This document shows, one piece after another, positions 11,130 through 20,900 of a stretch of DNA of 64,000 bases (its first letter is position 1; every line of letters begins with the position of its first letter). The notes beneath the pieces are model-generated. The model had not been told where the DNA came from. It did not search any database and saw nothing but the letters and a program-made list of their open reading frames with translations. This stretch comes from Citricoccus sp. K5 (lineage in GTDB: Bacteria; Actinomycetota; Actinomycetes; Actinomycetales; Micrococcaceae): NCBI RefSeq assembly GCF_902506195.1, contig NZ_LR732817.1, positions 1,768,985-1,832,984 on the forward strand. Direction: 5' to 3'. The position numbers and the translations under genes are program-made.

Positions 11130-12151
11130 CGGACGTCAGAACCGGCGGTGGAGACACGTCCGTCACCGAGGGTCGCGCCGGCCGGCGCGGCGGCCAGACC
11201 CGAACGGTAGAGCAGCCAGGCCATCAGTGCCTTCTGGGCATGCAGGCGGTTCTCGGCCTCGTCGAACACCACTGACTGCGGTCCGTCGATGACCTCCGCG
11301 GATACCTCGAGGCCCCTGTAGGCCGGGAGACAGTGCAGGAACACCGCGTCCGGCGCGGCCATCGCCATGGCCCGAGCGTCCACGGCGTAGTCACGGAACA
11401 GGGTCTGCCGGGCTTCCTTCTCCTCTTCCTGGCCCATGGAGATCCAGGTGTCGGTGACCACGACGTCGGCGCCGTCCAGGGCCTGCGCGGCGTCGGTCGT
11501 GATCAGCACCGATCCCCCGGTCTCGGCGGCCCGGGCCTCGGCGGCCGCGACCACGGCCGCGTCCGGCAGGTATCCCGAGGGGCCCGTGACCCGCACGTGC
11601 ATCCCCGCGGTCACGCCGGCCAGCAGGTATGAGTTGGCCATGTTGTTTGCGGCGTCCCCCAGGTAGGTCATGACCAGGCCCTCCGTGCGCCCCTTGTGCT
11701 CGCGCACCGTCAACAGGTCGGCCAGCAGTTGGCAGGGGTGGTAGTCGTCCGAGAGGGCATTGATCACGGGCACGGTGGCGTGCTCGGCCATCTCCTCCAG
11801 TCCCGCTTGCGCGTACGTGCGCCAGACGATGACGGACACCATCCGGGACAGCACCTGGGCGGTGTCCGCAATGGACTCCTTGTGGCCCAGCTGAGCCTCG
11901 CCGGGATTGACGATCAGGGGCTGCCCGCCGAGGTCGGCGATACCCGCGGCGAAGGACACCCGCGTCCGGGTCGAGGTCTTGTCGAAGAACACGATGCCGG
12001 TCTGTGGTCCGGCCAATGGCCGGTGCAGGTAGCGGTCGGCCTTCATGGCCTGCGCCAGGTCCAGAACTTCGGACTGTTCGGCGGCGGTGAGATCGGTGTC
12101 GACGAGGAAGTGCCGGAGTGGTGCCGAGGACGGCGAGGTACTGGGGGTCAT
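11126..12151 (-). CDS. argF: ornithine carbamoyltransferase
   Basis: Converts ornithine and carbamoyl phosphate to citrulline. The 341-residue product has the carbamoyl-phosphate motif STRTR (60-64), the HPCQ motif in YHPCQLLADLLT, and the ornithine-side motif HCLPAYRG. Length is normal. It starts two bases after the argD stop and overlaps argR at its 3' end, so it is tightly embedded in the operon. Arginine deiminase genes are absent nearby, which supports an anabolic role. Confidence 0.96.
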   Translation of the reverse strand: MTPSTSPSSAPLRHFLVDTDLTAAEQSEVLDLAQAMKADRYLHRPLAGPQTGIVFFDKTSTRTRVSFAAGIADLGGQPLIVNPGEAQLGHKESIADTAQVLSRMVSVIVWRTYAQAGLEEMAEHATVPVINALSDDYHPCQLLADLLTVREHKGRTEGLVMTYLGDAANNMANSYLLAGVTAGMHVRVTGPSGYLPDAAVVAAAEARAAETGGSVLITTDAAQALDGADVVVTDTWISMGQEEEKEARQTLFRDYAVDARAMAMAAPDAVFLHCLPAYRGLEVSAEVIDGPQSVVFDEAENRLHAQKALMAWLLYRSGLAAAPAGATLGDGRVSTAGSDVR

Positions 12152-12153
12152 GC

Positions 12154-13491
12154 TCAGTTCTCCTGATCGTGCTGTTGCTGGTGCGCCTGCAGGGCCGAGT
12201 CCAGGAGCGACGGGAGGTCGGCCACCAGGCGGTCGGCCTCCTCCTCCCCCAGGACCAGGGGCGGGGCCAGACGCAGGGTTGAGGGTCCGGTGGCGTTGAG
12301 CAGGTACCCCGCCTCGAGACCGGCGCGGACCACGGCCGGTGCCAGGCCGCCGTCGGGCACCCGGGCTTCCGCGCCGGCGGGCACGGTGATGTCCATGCCG
12401 ATGAGCAGGCCGTACTGGCGCACCTCGGTGACCGCGTCCACGGCGCCGAGCTTTCGCGCCAACCGGGCGCCGAGGTCATGGACGTGCTCCAGCAGACCGG
12501 TCTGGGCGATCGTGTCCAGCACCGCCAGACCGGCGGCCGTGGCGACGGGATTGCCGCCGAAGGTGGTGCCGTGCTGACCGGCGGTGAGCAAGGCGGAGAC
12601 CTGCGGGCCGAAGCTGATCATGGCGCCGATCGGGATGCCACCGCCCAGGCCCTTGGCCAGCGTCATCGCGTCCGGCACCACCGGCTCATCCTGTCCGGTG
12701 ACAGCGGGGTTCTGGTGGGCGAACCAGGTCCCGGTACGGCCGGTGCCGGTTTGGACCTCATCGAAGATCAGCAGCGCGCCGTGACGGCGGGTGAGGTCCC
12801 GGGCGGTCTGCAGGTAGCCGGCAGGCCAACCGTGCACGCCGGACTCGCCCTGCACGGGTTCGACGATGACGGCGGCCACGGTCTCATCGAGAGCGGCCTC
12901 GAGCGCGGCCGCGTCACCGGCGGGGATGAACTCGATGCCCCCGGGCAGGGGTTCGAACGGTTCGCGGTAGGCGGGCTTCCAGGTCATGGCCAGGGCGCCC
13001 AGGGTGCGGCCGTGGAAACTGTGTTCCATCGCCAGGACGCGCGTGCGGCGACCGGAGGGGTCCTCGCGGCCATGTCGGCGCGCCAGCTTCAGTGCGGCCT
13101 CATTGGCCTCGGATCCGGAGTTGGCGAAGAAGACGGTGGACCCCTCGGGGGCCTCGGCCAGGTCCAGCAGTCGCTCGGCGAGGGAGATCTGCGGGCCGGA
13201 GGTGAAGAGGTTGGAGATGTGGCCCAGGGTGCCGAGCTGCTCGGTCACCGCCGCGACGATGGCCGGGTGGGCGTGACCGAGCGCGTTGACGGCGATGCCC
13301 CCGAGGAAGTCCGTGTACCGGCGGCCGTCGGCATCCCAGACATGCACGCCCTCACCACGGACCAGGACCCGGCTGGGAGCACCGAAGACTCCGGTCAGCG
13401 AGGAAGCATAGCGCCCGAGCAGTCCCGACTGGGCAGAGGCGGCGGAGGCGGCGGAGGCGACGGTGGCGCCAGAGTTCGAATCGTTCATCAT
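12154..13491 (-). CDS. argD: acetylornithine aminotransferase
   Basis: Pyridoxal-phosphate class III aminotransferase that makes N-acetylornithine from the semialdehyde. The 445-residue product has FLGGIAVNALGHAHP, the cofactor-binding region FFANSGSEANEAALKLAR, the Asp motif LLIFDEVQTGTGRTG, and the PLP lysine in TLAKGLGGG. About 20 extra Ala/Ser-rich residues occur at the N-terminus and a His/Gln-rich tail (HQQQHDQEN) at the C-terminus. It starts six bases after the argB stop. Confidence 0.95.
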   Translation of the reverse strand: MMNDSNSGATVASAASAASAQSGLLGRYASSLTGVFGAPSRVLVRGEGVHVWDADGRRYTDFLGGIAVNALGHAHPAIVAAVTEQLGTLGHISNLFTSGPQISLAERLLDLAEAPEGSTVFFANSGSEANEAALKLARRHGREDPSGRRTRVLAMEHSFHGRTLGALAMTWKPAYREPFEPLPGGIEFIPAGDAAALEAALDETVAAVIVEPVQGESGVHGWPAGYLQTARDLTRRHGALLIFDEVQTGTGRTGTWFAHQNPAVTGQDEPVVPDAMTLAKGLGGGIPIGAMISFGPQVSALLTAGQHGTTFGGNPVATAAGLAVLDTIAQTGLLEHVHDLGARLARKLGAVDAVTEVRQYGLLIGMDITVPAGAEARVPDGGLAPAVVRAGLEAGYLLNATGPSTLRLAPPLVLGEEEADRLVADLPSLLDSALQAHQQQHDQEN

Positions 13492-13497
13492 GTTCCC

Positions 13498-14472
13498 TCA
13501 GTCAGTGTGGTCATCGGGCAGGACCTGGGTCCCCACCCCGGCCGTGGTGAAGACCTCGAGCAGCATCGAGTGCGGCGCCCGGCCGTCCACGATGTGGGCC
13601 TGGGGCACTCCGCCGTCCACGGCATGGAGGCAGGCGGCCATCTTGGGGATCATCCCGGCCTCCAGGGTGGGCAGCAGCTCACGCAGCTCACCGGCGGACA
13701 GGGACGAGACCAGCGATGTCCGGTCCGGCCAATGGGAGTACAGGCCCTCCACGTCCGTGAGGACCACGAGCTTCGAGGCACCGAGCGCCACGGCCAGGGC
13801 CGCAGCGGCGGTGTCGGCGTTGACGTTGAGCACCTCCCCCGTGGTCAGGCCGTCGGCGCTGATCTCCGGGGCCACCGAGGACACGACGGGGATCCGCCCG
13901 TTCTCCACCAGATCCCGGATGGCACCGGGGTTGACCTGGGTGACCTCGCCGACCAGCCCGAGGTCCACCGGTTCGCCGCCCACCTCGGTTCCGGTCCGCT
14001 GGGCCTGGAACAGGGCGGCGTCCTCACCGGACATCCCGACGGCATAGGGGCCATGCCCGTTGACCAGGCCCACGAGCTCGCGGCCGACCTGGCCCGTGAG
14101 GACCATCCGGACCACGTCCATGGCCTCGGCGGTGGTGACGCGCAGCCCCCCGGCGAACTCCGACTCGATTCCGAGCCGGTTCAGCATGGTGTTGATCTGT
14201 GGCCCGCCCCCATGCACCACGACAGGATGGATGCCGCAGTGGTGGAGGAAGACGATGTCCTCGGCGAAGGCTCGGCGCAGTTCATCCGACACCATGGCGT
14301 TGCCGCCGTACTTGATCACCATGGTGGTGCCGGCGAAGCGCTTGATCCAGGGCAGGGCCTCGACCAGCACCGCAGCCTTGGCGGCAGCACCGTCTGGGGA
14401 ACCCGGAGCGTCGGCGTTTCCGGGGCTGTCAGCGGTATCAGTCGTACCGCTGGAGTCGGTCATCTCGCTCAT
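13498..14472 (-). CDS. argB: acetylglutamate kinase
   Basis: Phosphorylates N-acetylglutamate, usually the arginine-inhibited step when argJ is present. The 324-residue product contains VIKYGGNAM (Lys in the phosphate site) and [12 protein letters not shown] in the amino-acid kinase fold. It also has [24 protein letters not shown] and [14 protein letters not shown]. The first 25-30 residues are a low-complexity Asp/Ser/Gly segment that precedes the fold, so an internal start is possible. Eight bases separate it from argJ. Confidence 0.95.
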   Translation of the reverse strand: MSEMTDSSGTTDTADSPGNADAPGSPDGAAAKAAVLVEALPWIKRFAGTTMVIKYGGNAMVSDELRRAFAEDIVFLHHCGIHPVVVHGGGPQINTMLNRLGIESEFAGGLRVTTAEAMDVVRMVLTGQVGRELVGLVNGHGPYAVGMSGEDAALFQAQRTGTEVGGEPVDLGLVGEVTQVNPGAIRDLVENGRIPVVSSVAPEISADGLTTGEVLNVNADTAAAALAVALGASKLVVLTDVEGLYSHWPDRTSLVSSLSAGELRELLPTLEAGMIPKMAACLHAVDGGVPQAHIVDGRAPHSMLLEVFTTAGVGTQVLPDDHTD

Positions 14473-14480
14473 GGTGGCCC

Positions 14481-15641
14481 TCAGCTCGAATACGCGGAGT
14501 TCTCATGCACGTAGTCGTGCGTGAGGTCGTTGGTCCAGATGGTCGCGGTGGCCTCGCCCGCGTGCAGGTCGATCACCACGTTCACCTCGCGTGGGGAGAG
14601 GTCCACGAGCTCGCGGTCCTCGCCCACCCCGGAGTCGCGACAGACCTGGACGCCGTTGAAGTGCACGTCGAGACGCTCGGCGTCGAACGGGGCCAGGTCC
14701 TCCGGCACCGTGCCGACGGCGGAGATGACACGCCCCCAGTTCGGGTCCTGGCCGAACACGGCGGCCTTGAACAGGTTGGAGCGGGACACGGCGCGGGCCA
14801 CCGCCTCGGCGGCCTCCTCGGTGCTCGCGTTGACCACCTGGATGGAGATCTCGTGGGCGGCGCCCTCGGCGTCGGCGATCAGTTGCCGCGCCAGGTCCGC
14901 GCAGACCGTGCGCAGTCCCTCCTGGAACTCCGCGGTGTCCGGCCGGGTCCCGGTCGCGCCGGAGGCGAGCAGCGCCACGGTGTCGTTCGTGGACATGCAG
15001 CCATCGGAGTCCGTGCGGTTGAACGTGGTCCGGACCGCCTCGGTCAGGGCCGCGCCCAGGTCCGCTGCGGCCACGACCGCGTCAGTGGTGATGACGCACA
15101 GCATGGTCGCCATTCCCGGTGCGAGCATGCCGGCGCCCTTGGCCATGCCCCCGATCACGTACCCCGGGCCGCGGTGGACCGCGGTCTTGGGCACCGAGTC
15201 CGTGGTCATGATGGCCTCGGCCGCATCGCCACCGCCGTCGGCGGCCAGCGCTTCCGCGGCGGCGGTCACGCCCGGGATCAACCGGTCCATCGGCTGGGGC
15301 AGCCCGATCAGGCCGGTGGAGCACACGAGCACGTCTCCGGCGGAGATCCCCAGCTGTGCGGCAGCATGCTCTGCGGTGACATGCGTGTCCTGGAACCCCT
15401 GGTGACCGGTGGCGGCATTGGCCCCGCCCGAGTTCAGAATCACGGCATCCACTCGTCCGTCCGCGACCACCTGGCGGGACCAGACCACGGGGGCGGCGAC
15501 CACCCGGTTGGTCGTGAAGACGGCGGCCGCGTGGCGGTCCGGTCCGTCGTTCACGACGACGGCCACGTCCGGTTTCCCGGTCGACTTCAGTCCGGCGGCC
15601 ACACCGGCGGCACGGAATCCCTGGGCTGTGGTGACGCTCAT
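14481..15641 (-). CDS. argJ: bifunctional glutamate N-acetyltransferase/ornithine acetyltransferase
   Basis: Recycles the acetyl group from acetylornithine to glutamate. The 386-residue precursor has the self-cleavage site in [20 protein letters not shown], cut between Ala and the nucleophile Thr. The C-terminal half holds [14 protein letters not shown]. The start ATG at 15641 overlaps the argC stop by four bases; the longer frame up to 15839 lies within argC. No argA is visible, consistent with a cyclic acetyl pathway. Confidence 0.95.
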   Translation of the reverse strand: MSVTTAQGFRAAGVAAGLKSTGKPDVAVVVNDGPDRHAAAVFTTNRVVAAPVVWSRQVVADGRVDAVILNSGGANAATGHQGFQDTHVTAEHAAAQLGISAGDVLVCSTGLIGLPQPMDRLIPGVTAAAEALAADGGGDAAEAIMTTDSVPKTAVHRGPGYVIGGMAKGAGMLAPGMATMLCVITTDAVVAAADLGAALTEAVRTTFNRTDSDGCMSTNDTVALLASGATGTRPDTAEFQEGLRTVCADLARQLIADAEGAAHEISIQVVNASTEEAAEAVARAVSRSNLFKAAVFGQDPNWGRVISAVGTVPEDLAPFDAERLDVHFNGVQVCRDSGVGEDRELVDLSPREVNVVIDLHAGEATATIWTNDLTHDYVHENSAYSS

Positions 15642-16678
15642 GGTGCGATCCCCTGTTGGGTCAGGCCCGTCTCCTCGGCCAGGCCGAGAGCGAGGTTCAT
15701 GGATTGGATGGCGCCGCCAGCGGTCCCCTTGGTCAGGTTGTCCAGGGCGGCGGTGATGATGACGCGGCCGGCGTGCGCGTCCACGGCCAGCTGCATGACC
15801 ACGTGGTTGGAGCCCAACACGGACTGGGTGGTGGGCCACTGTCCCTCGGGCAGCAGGTGGACGAACTGCTCCTCCCCATAGGCCTGCTCCCAGGCGGCAC
15901 GTACCTCGGCGGGGTCCACGCCGGGCTTCAGGCGGGCTGTGGCGGTGGCCAGGATGCCGCGAGGCATCGGCGCCAGCGTTGGGGTGAAGGACACCGTGAC
16001 GGGCTCCCCCGCCGCCTGGGTGAGCCCCTGCTCGATCTCGGGGGTGTGCCGGTGTCCGCCCCCCACGCCATAGGGGCTCATGGAGCCCATGGCCTCACTG
16101 CCCAGCAGGTGCGGCTTGAGGGACTTGCCCGCCCCGGAGGTCCCCGAGGCTGCCACGATCACCACGTCCTCCGGAGCGAGGACGCCGGCGGTGAAACCGG
16201 GGGCGAGGGCGAGCAGACACGTGGTCGGATAGCAGCCCGGGACGGCGATCCGCGACGCCCCGGCGATCTCCGCCCGCTGTCCGGGCAGTTCGGGCAGGCC
16301 GTAGGGCCAGGTCCCGGCGTGGTCGGAGCCGTAGAACCTCTCCCAGGCCTGCGGTGACTGCAGGCGGTGGTCCGCGCCGGCGTCGATCACCAGGGTTCCG
16401 GGCGAGAGCAGCTCGAGCTCGGCGGCGATGACACCGCTGGCGCCGTGCGGCAGGGCCAGGAAGACGACGTCATGGCCGGCCAGCACCTCAGCCGTGGTCT
16501 CCTGCAGGAGGCGATCGGCCAGGGCATGCAGATGAGGCTGGAGAGCACCCAGTCGCTCCCCGGCGTTCGAGTGGGCCGTGATGGCCCCGATCTCCACTTC
16601 GGGGTGGGAGAGGAGAAGGCGCAGGACTTCTCCTCCGGCATATCCGCTGGCGCCGGAGACGGCAACTGTGAGGCTCAT
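15638..16678 (-). CDS. argC: N-acetyl-gamma-glutamyl-phosphate reductase
   Basis: NADPH-dependent reductase and first gene of the argCJBDFR operon. The 346-residue product starts with the Rossmann motif [12 protein letters not shown] and carries the catalytic cysteine in [13 protein letters not shown]. It also has [12 protein letters not shown] and the later [12 protein letters not shown]. The ATG at 16678 lacks a Shine-Dalgarno sequence and lies six bases after the -10 box TAGCAT, so the operon mRNA is probably leaderless at argC. The paired operator overlaps this promoter. Confidence 0.96.
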   Translation of the reverse strand: MSLTVAVSGASGYAGGEVLRLLLSHPEVEIGAITAHSNAGERLGALQPHLHALADRLLQETTAEVLAGHDVVFLALPHGASGVIAAELELLSPGTLVIDAGADHRLQSPQAWERFYGSDHAGTWPYGLPELPGQRAEIAGASRIAVPGCYPTTCLLALAPGFTAGVLAPEDVVIVAASGTSGAGKSLKPHLLGSEAMGSMSPYGVGGGHRHTPEIEQGLTQAAGEPVTVSFTPTLAPMPRGILATATARLKPGVDPAEVRAAWEQAYGEEQFVHLLPEGQWPTTQSVLGSNHVVMQLAVDAHAGRVIITAALDNLTKGTAGGAIQSMNLALGLAEETGLTQQGIAP

Positions 16679-16684
16679 GCGCCC

Positions 16685-16723
16685 ATGCTAGGCGAAATAT
16701 GCAGTGTTGCCAATATTTATGCA
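16685..16723 (-). promoter_or_regulatory. argC promoter overlapped by ARG box pair
   Basis: On the minus strand TTGGCA (16708-16713), a 17-base spacer and TAGCAT (16685-16690) form the promoter, followed six bases later by the argC ATG. Two TATGCA half-sites at 16698-16703 and 16718-16723 start 20 bases apart, identical in spacing to the pair before argG. One lies inside the spacer and one just upstream of the -35. ArgR repression is inferred. Confidence 0.7.
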
Positions 16724-16787
16724 GAGTTGGGCTGCCGTACACCCATCACCGACCCACGGGCCGCCGGGCGCGACTACGGTAGGCACC

Positions 16788-17783
16788 ATGACCGAGACTC
16801 ACCTCCCCAGCACCCAGCATGCCGTTCGCGTCCAAGCCTCCGGGGGGCCCGAGGCGCTGCAGTGGACGGAGGTCCCCGTCCCTTCGCCGGGCCCCGGAGA
16901 GGTCCTGGTCAGGACCGCGGCCGCAGGCCTGAACTTCATCGAGACCTATCAGCGCTCGGGCGTGTACCGGATGCCTCATCCGTTCACTCCCGGATCCGAG
17001 GGTTCGGGGACGGTGGTCGCTCTCGGCCCCGAGGTCGAAGGTGCGTCCGCGGCGGTCGGTGAAGTGGTCGCCACGGCGGCCGGTGCCGGGACCTACGCCG
17101 AATACTTCACCGCCCCGGTGGACCAGTTGCTGCCGGTGCCGAGCGGAGTCGACCCGGCGGAGGCCGCGGCCATCCCCCTGCAGGGCATGACCGCCCACTA
17201 CCTGTGCCGGTCCACCGTGGAGGTCCAGCCGGGCCAGACGGTCCTCGTCCATGCCGGTGCCGGAGGCGTGGGCCTGCTGCTGACCCAGCTGTGCGTGTCC
17301 CACGGCGCCACCGTCATCACCACGGCCTCCACCGAGGAGAAGAAGGCGCTCTCCCGCGCGGCTGGCGCCAGCCACGTCCTCGACTACTCGGGGTTCGCCG
17401 ACGCCGTGCGGGACCTCACCGGTGGACGCGGCGTTGACGCCGTGTTCGACGGGGTCGGCCGGGACACATTCGACGAGTCCCTGGCCTCCCTGCGGATCCG
17501 TGGAACCCTGGCCCTCTTCGGTGGGGCGTCGGGGCCGGTGCCACCAGTGGATCCCCAGCGCCTCAACTCCGCCGGCTCGGTGTTCCTCACCCGCCCCACC
17601 CTGGTGCATCACACATTGACCGCCGAGGAGACGCGGTGGCGGGCCGGGGAGCTGTTCTCCGCCCTCGACGCCGGCACCCTCGACTTCCGGATCGGAGCAA
17701 CCTATCCCCTGGCCGAGGCAGGCCGGGCGCACGGGGACCTCGAATCCCGCCGCACCACCGGAAAGTCCCTGCTGCTGCCTTAG
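16788..17783 (+). CDS. qor: NADPH:quinone oxidoreductase (zinc-independent MDR family)
   Basis: Medium-chain dehydrogenase/reductase of 331 residues that probably reduces quinones with NADPH. Signs are the N-terminal GroES-like part with GLNFIETYQRSGVYRMPHPF, PGSEGSGTVVALG and the family motif PLQGMTAHYL. The nucleotide-binding fold is VLVHAGAGGVGLLLTQL. The zinc-ligand pattern of alcohol dehydrogenases is absent. The start at 16788 has TACGGT ending seven bases upstream and only a weak GGTAGG, so it may be leaderless. It is divergent from argC. Confidence 0.88.
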   Translation: MTETHLPSTQHAVRVQASGGPEALQWTEVPVPSPGPGEVLVRTAAAGLNFIETYQRSGVYRMPHPFTPGSEGSGTVVALGPEVEGASAAVGEVVATAAGAGTYAEYFTAPVDQLLPVPSGVDPAEAAAIPLQGMTAHYLCRSTVEVQPGQTVLVHAGAGGVGLLLTQLCVSHGATVITTASTEEKKALSRAAGASHVLDYSGFADAVRDLTGGRGVDAVFDGVGRDTFDESLASLRIRGTLALFGGASGPVPPVDPQRLNSAGSVFLTRPTLVHHTLTAEETRWRAGELFSALDAGTLDFRIGATYPLAEAGRAHGDLESRRTTGKSLLLP

Positions 17784-17787
17784 ACCA

Positions 17788-17808
17788 GCCGGCGGCCGGG
17801 ACGCCGGC
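17788..17808 (+). terminator. weak hairpin after qor
   Basis: GCCGGCG (17788-17794) pairs with CGCCGGC (17802-17808). It directly follows the qor stop. No T-run follows, so its efficiency is uncertain. Confidence 0.3.
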
Positions 17809-17959
17809 GGAGCGCATCGTCGGTCAGTCGTCGGGCGGCGACATCTCCGGACCGACGGACAGGAATCACGATAAGATGACAGGCATTCTTTTTTCGATCC
17901 GCATTTTTATCCCGTTTCGATCCCGTTGAACCTGAGCCGGAAGTAGGCCGAACGCCACC

Positions 17960-20900
17960 GTGTCCCCCCATGTGCCCCAGTTGCCCTCCGCTGAGAAGGC
18001 CCCTCCGGTCCGGACCCTGGTCCAGTTGCTGGAGGCCACCGCCCAGCAGCACCCCGAGGCGCCTGCCCTGGACGACGGCGAGACCGTCCTGTCCTACGCG
18101 GAACTGCTGGACGAGGTGAAAGTAACAGGCCGAGCCCTGCACAGTGCCGGCCTCGGCGCCGGGGACCGGATCGGCATCCGCATCCCGTCCGGAACAGTGG
18201 AGCTCTACGTCTCCATCCTGGCCACCCTGTACATCGGCGCCGCCTACGTCCCGGTGGACGCGGACGACCCGGACGAAAGGGCCCGGCTGGTGTTCTCCGA
18301 GGCCAAGGTGGCCGCCATCCTCTCCGGTCAGGGCCGGGTGCAGACATCCTCGAAGCGACCCAAGCCATTCCCCAGTCCCCGTCCACCCGGGCCGGAGGAC
18401 GATGCCTGGATCATCTTCACGTCCGGGTCCACCGGCACGCCCAAGGGCGTGGCCGTCTCCCACCGCAACGCCGCGGCCTTCGTGGACGCCGAGGCGCGCA
18501 TCTTCCTCCAGGACGACCCCCTCGGACCCGGCGACCGGGTTCTGGCCGGACTCTCCGTCGCGTTTGATGCCTCCTGCGAGGAGATGTGGCTGGCCTGGCG
18601 CCATGGTGCCTGCCTCGTCCCCGCCCCGCGCTCCCTGGTCCGCTCCGGCATGGACCTCGGCCCCTGGCTCGTCTCCCGTTCCATCAACGTGGTGTCCACC
18701 GTGCCGACGCTGGCCGCCCTCTGGCCGCCGGAGGCCCTGGAGAACGTGCGGCTGCTGATCTTCGGCGGTGAGGCCTGCCCGCCGGACCTGGCCGCCCGCC
18801 TGGCCGAGGACGACCGTGAGCTCTGGAACACCTATGGGCCCACTGAGGCCACCGTGGTGGCCTGCACCGCCCCCATGGACGGCACCGGACCGGTGCGGAT
18901 CGGTCTGCCCCTGGACGGCTGGGACCTGGCCGTCGTGGACCCCGCCACCGGCATCCCCGTGGCCGAGGGCGAGACGGGCGAGCTCATCATCGGCGGGGTC
19001 GGACTGGCCCGCTACCTCGACCCGGCCAAGGACGCCGAGAAGTATGCCCCGATGGAGTCCCTCGGGTGGGACCGCGCCTACCGTTCCGGGGACCTCGTGG
19101 TCTGGGACCCGGACGGGCTGCTGTTCGTGGGCCGCGCCGATGAGCAGGTCAAGCTCGGCGGCCGCCGCATCGAACTCGGAGAGGTCGATGCGGCCCTCCA
19201 GGCCCTGCCGGGCGTCGCCGGCGGGGCCGCCGCGGTCCAGACGACCCCGGCCGGAACCCAACTGCTCATCGGGTACCTGGCGGTGCCGGCGTCGACCACC
19301 GGACGCGGCGAACCCGACTTGAAGGCCTTCCGCCGGCTCCTCGAGAAGGAATTGCCCGGAGCACTGGTCCCCCGCCTGGTCACCGTGGAGACCCTGCCCA
19401 CCAAGACCTCCGGCAAGGTGGACCGCAACGCCCTGCCCTGGCCGCTGCCGGGTCAGTCGGGAGCTGGTGCGGGCCACGGCGGCTCAGGCCCGAGCACCGA
19501 CCTTCCTGTGGATCCCGAGTCCCCCGGCGGCTGGGTGCTGACCCAGTGGGCGGACGTGCTGGGCGCCACCCCCGAAGACCTGGATAGCGATTTCTTCGCC
19601 TCCGGCGGCGGGTCATTGGCGGCCGCCCAGCTCGTCTCCCGCCTGCGCACCCGCTACCCCTCCGTCACCGTGCGGGACGTCTACGCCCACCCCCGTGCCG
19701 GAGCCCTGCTCGAGGCCGTCACCGGCAATGACGGCAGGCCGGTGGAACCTGCTGAGCCCGTGGAGCCGCGCCCGGTGGCCCGTACCGCCCGCAAGGCCCA
19801 GGTATTCCAGACGCTGATGGGCATCCCCCTGGTCATCCTCGTGGCCCTGCGCTGGGTCGTCTACCTGGCCGCCGGGTCCAACCTGGCCGCGGCCTGGGGT
19901 GTCCTGCCCGGCGCTCCGACCGTCTCCTGGTGGTGGGTGCTGGCCGGCTGGCTCGTGTTCGTGTCCCCGCCGGGCCGCATGGCCCTCTCCGTGGTGGCGG
20001 CCCGGCTGCTGCTGCGCGGGATCCAACCCGGCTCCTATCCGCGGTCCGGCAAGGTCCATCTACGCCTGTGGCTGGCGCAGCACATCTCCGACCTCGTGGA
20101 CCCGGTGTCCCTGGGCGGCGCCCTGTGGGTCCCCACCTACGCCCGGCTGCTCGGTGCCCGGATCGGCAAGCACGTGGACCTGCACTCGGTCCCGCCCATC
20201 ACGGGGCTGTTGGACCTCGGCTCCGGCGGCTCCGTCGAGCCCGAGGTCGACCTGTCCGGTTACTGGATCGACGGTGACGTGGTGCACATCGGCGCCATCA
20301 CTGTCGGCGAGGACGCCGTGGTCGGTTCCCGCTCCACGCTGATGCCCGGCGCCGTCATCGGCACGGGGACCGTCATCCAGCCCGGCTCCACGGTGACCGG
20401 GAAGGCCAAGGACGGCCTCGAGTACGTCGGTTCCCCCGCCCAGCGTCTCGGCAAGGCCAAGTACGACGGCCCGAACATCGACCCGCCGCGCGCCACCGGA
20501 TGGCTCGTGCTGTCCACCATCGGCTCCGGTGCCCTGGCCCTGCTGCCAGTCGCCGCGGCTTTGGCAGCCGCCCTCGTAGGCCTGTGGTCCCTGACCTGGT
20601 GGCCGGACTGGGAGTCCGGCGGGGCCGGCGCTGCTCCCGAGACCGTGCTCGGCTCCGCCTGGCGGCTGTTGGCCGCCAGCCCCCTGATCGCCGCCGTGTG
20701 GTTCGGCGCGAACATGCTCTTCACCGTGGTGTCCGTGCGGCTGCTGTCCCTCGGCGTCGCCGAGGGCTACCACGCCGTCCGCTCCCGCATCGGCTGGCAA
20801 CTGTGGGCCACGGAACGTGTCCTGGACACCGCCCGTGACCTGCTCTTCCCGCTGTACGCCTCCCGGTTCACCCCGGTGTGGTTGCGCTGGCTGGGGGCCG

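Noticed and set aside
12478-14514. 678-residue plus-strand frame opposite argD-argB
   Set aside because: Antisense to two conserved enzymes and without recognisable motifs.
17860-17935. AT-rich patch before the NRPS as an iron or zinc (IdeR/Zur) operator
   Set aside because: No palindrome of the IdeR or Zur type could be matched; only a -10-like TAAGAT and repeated TTTCGATCC are visible.
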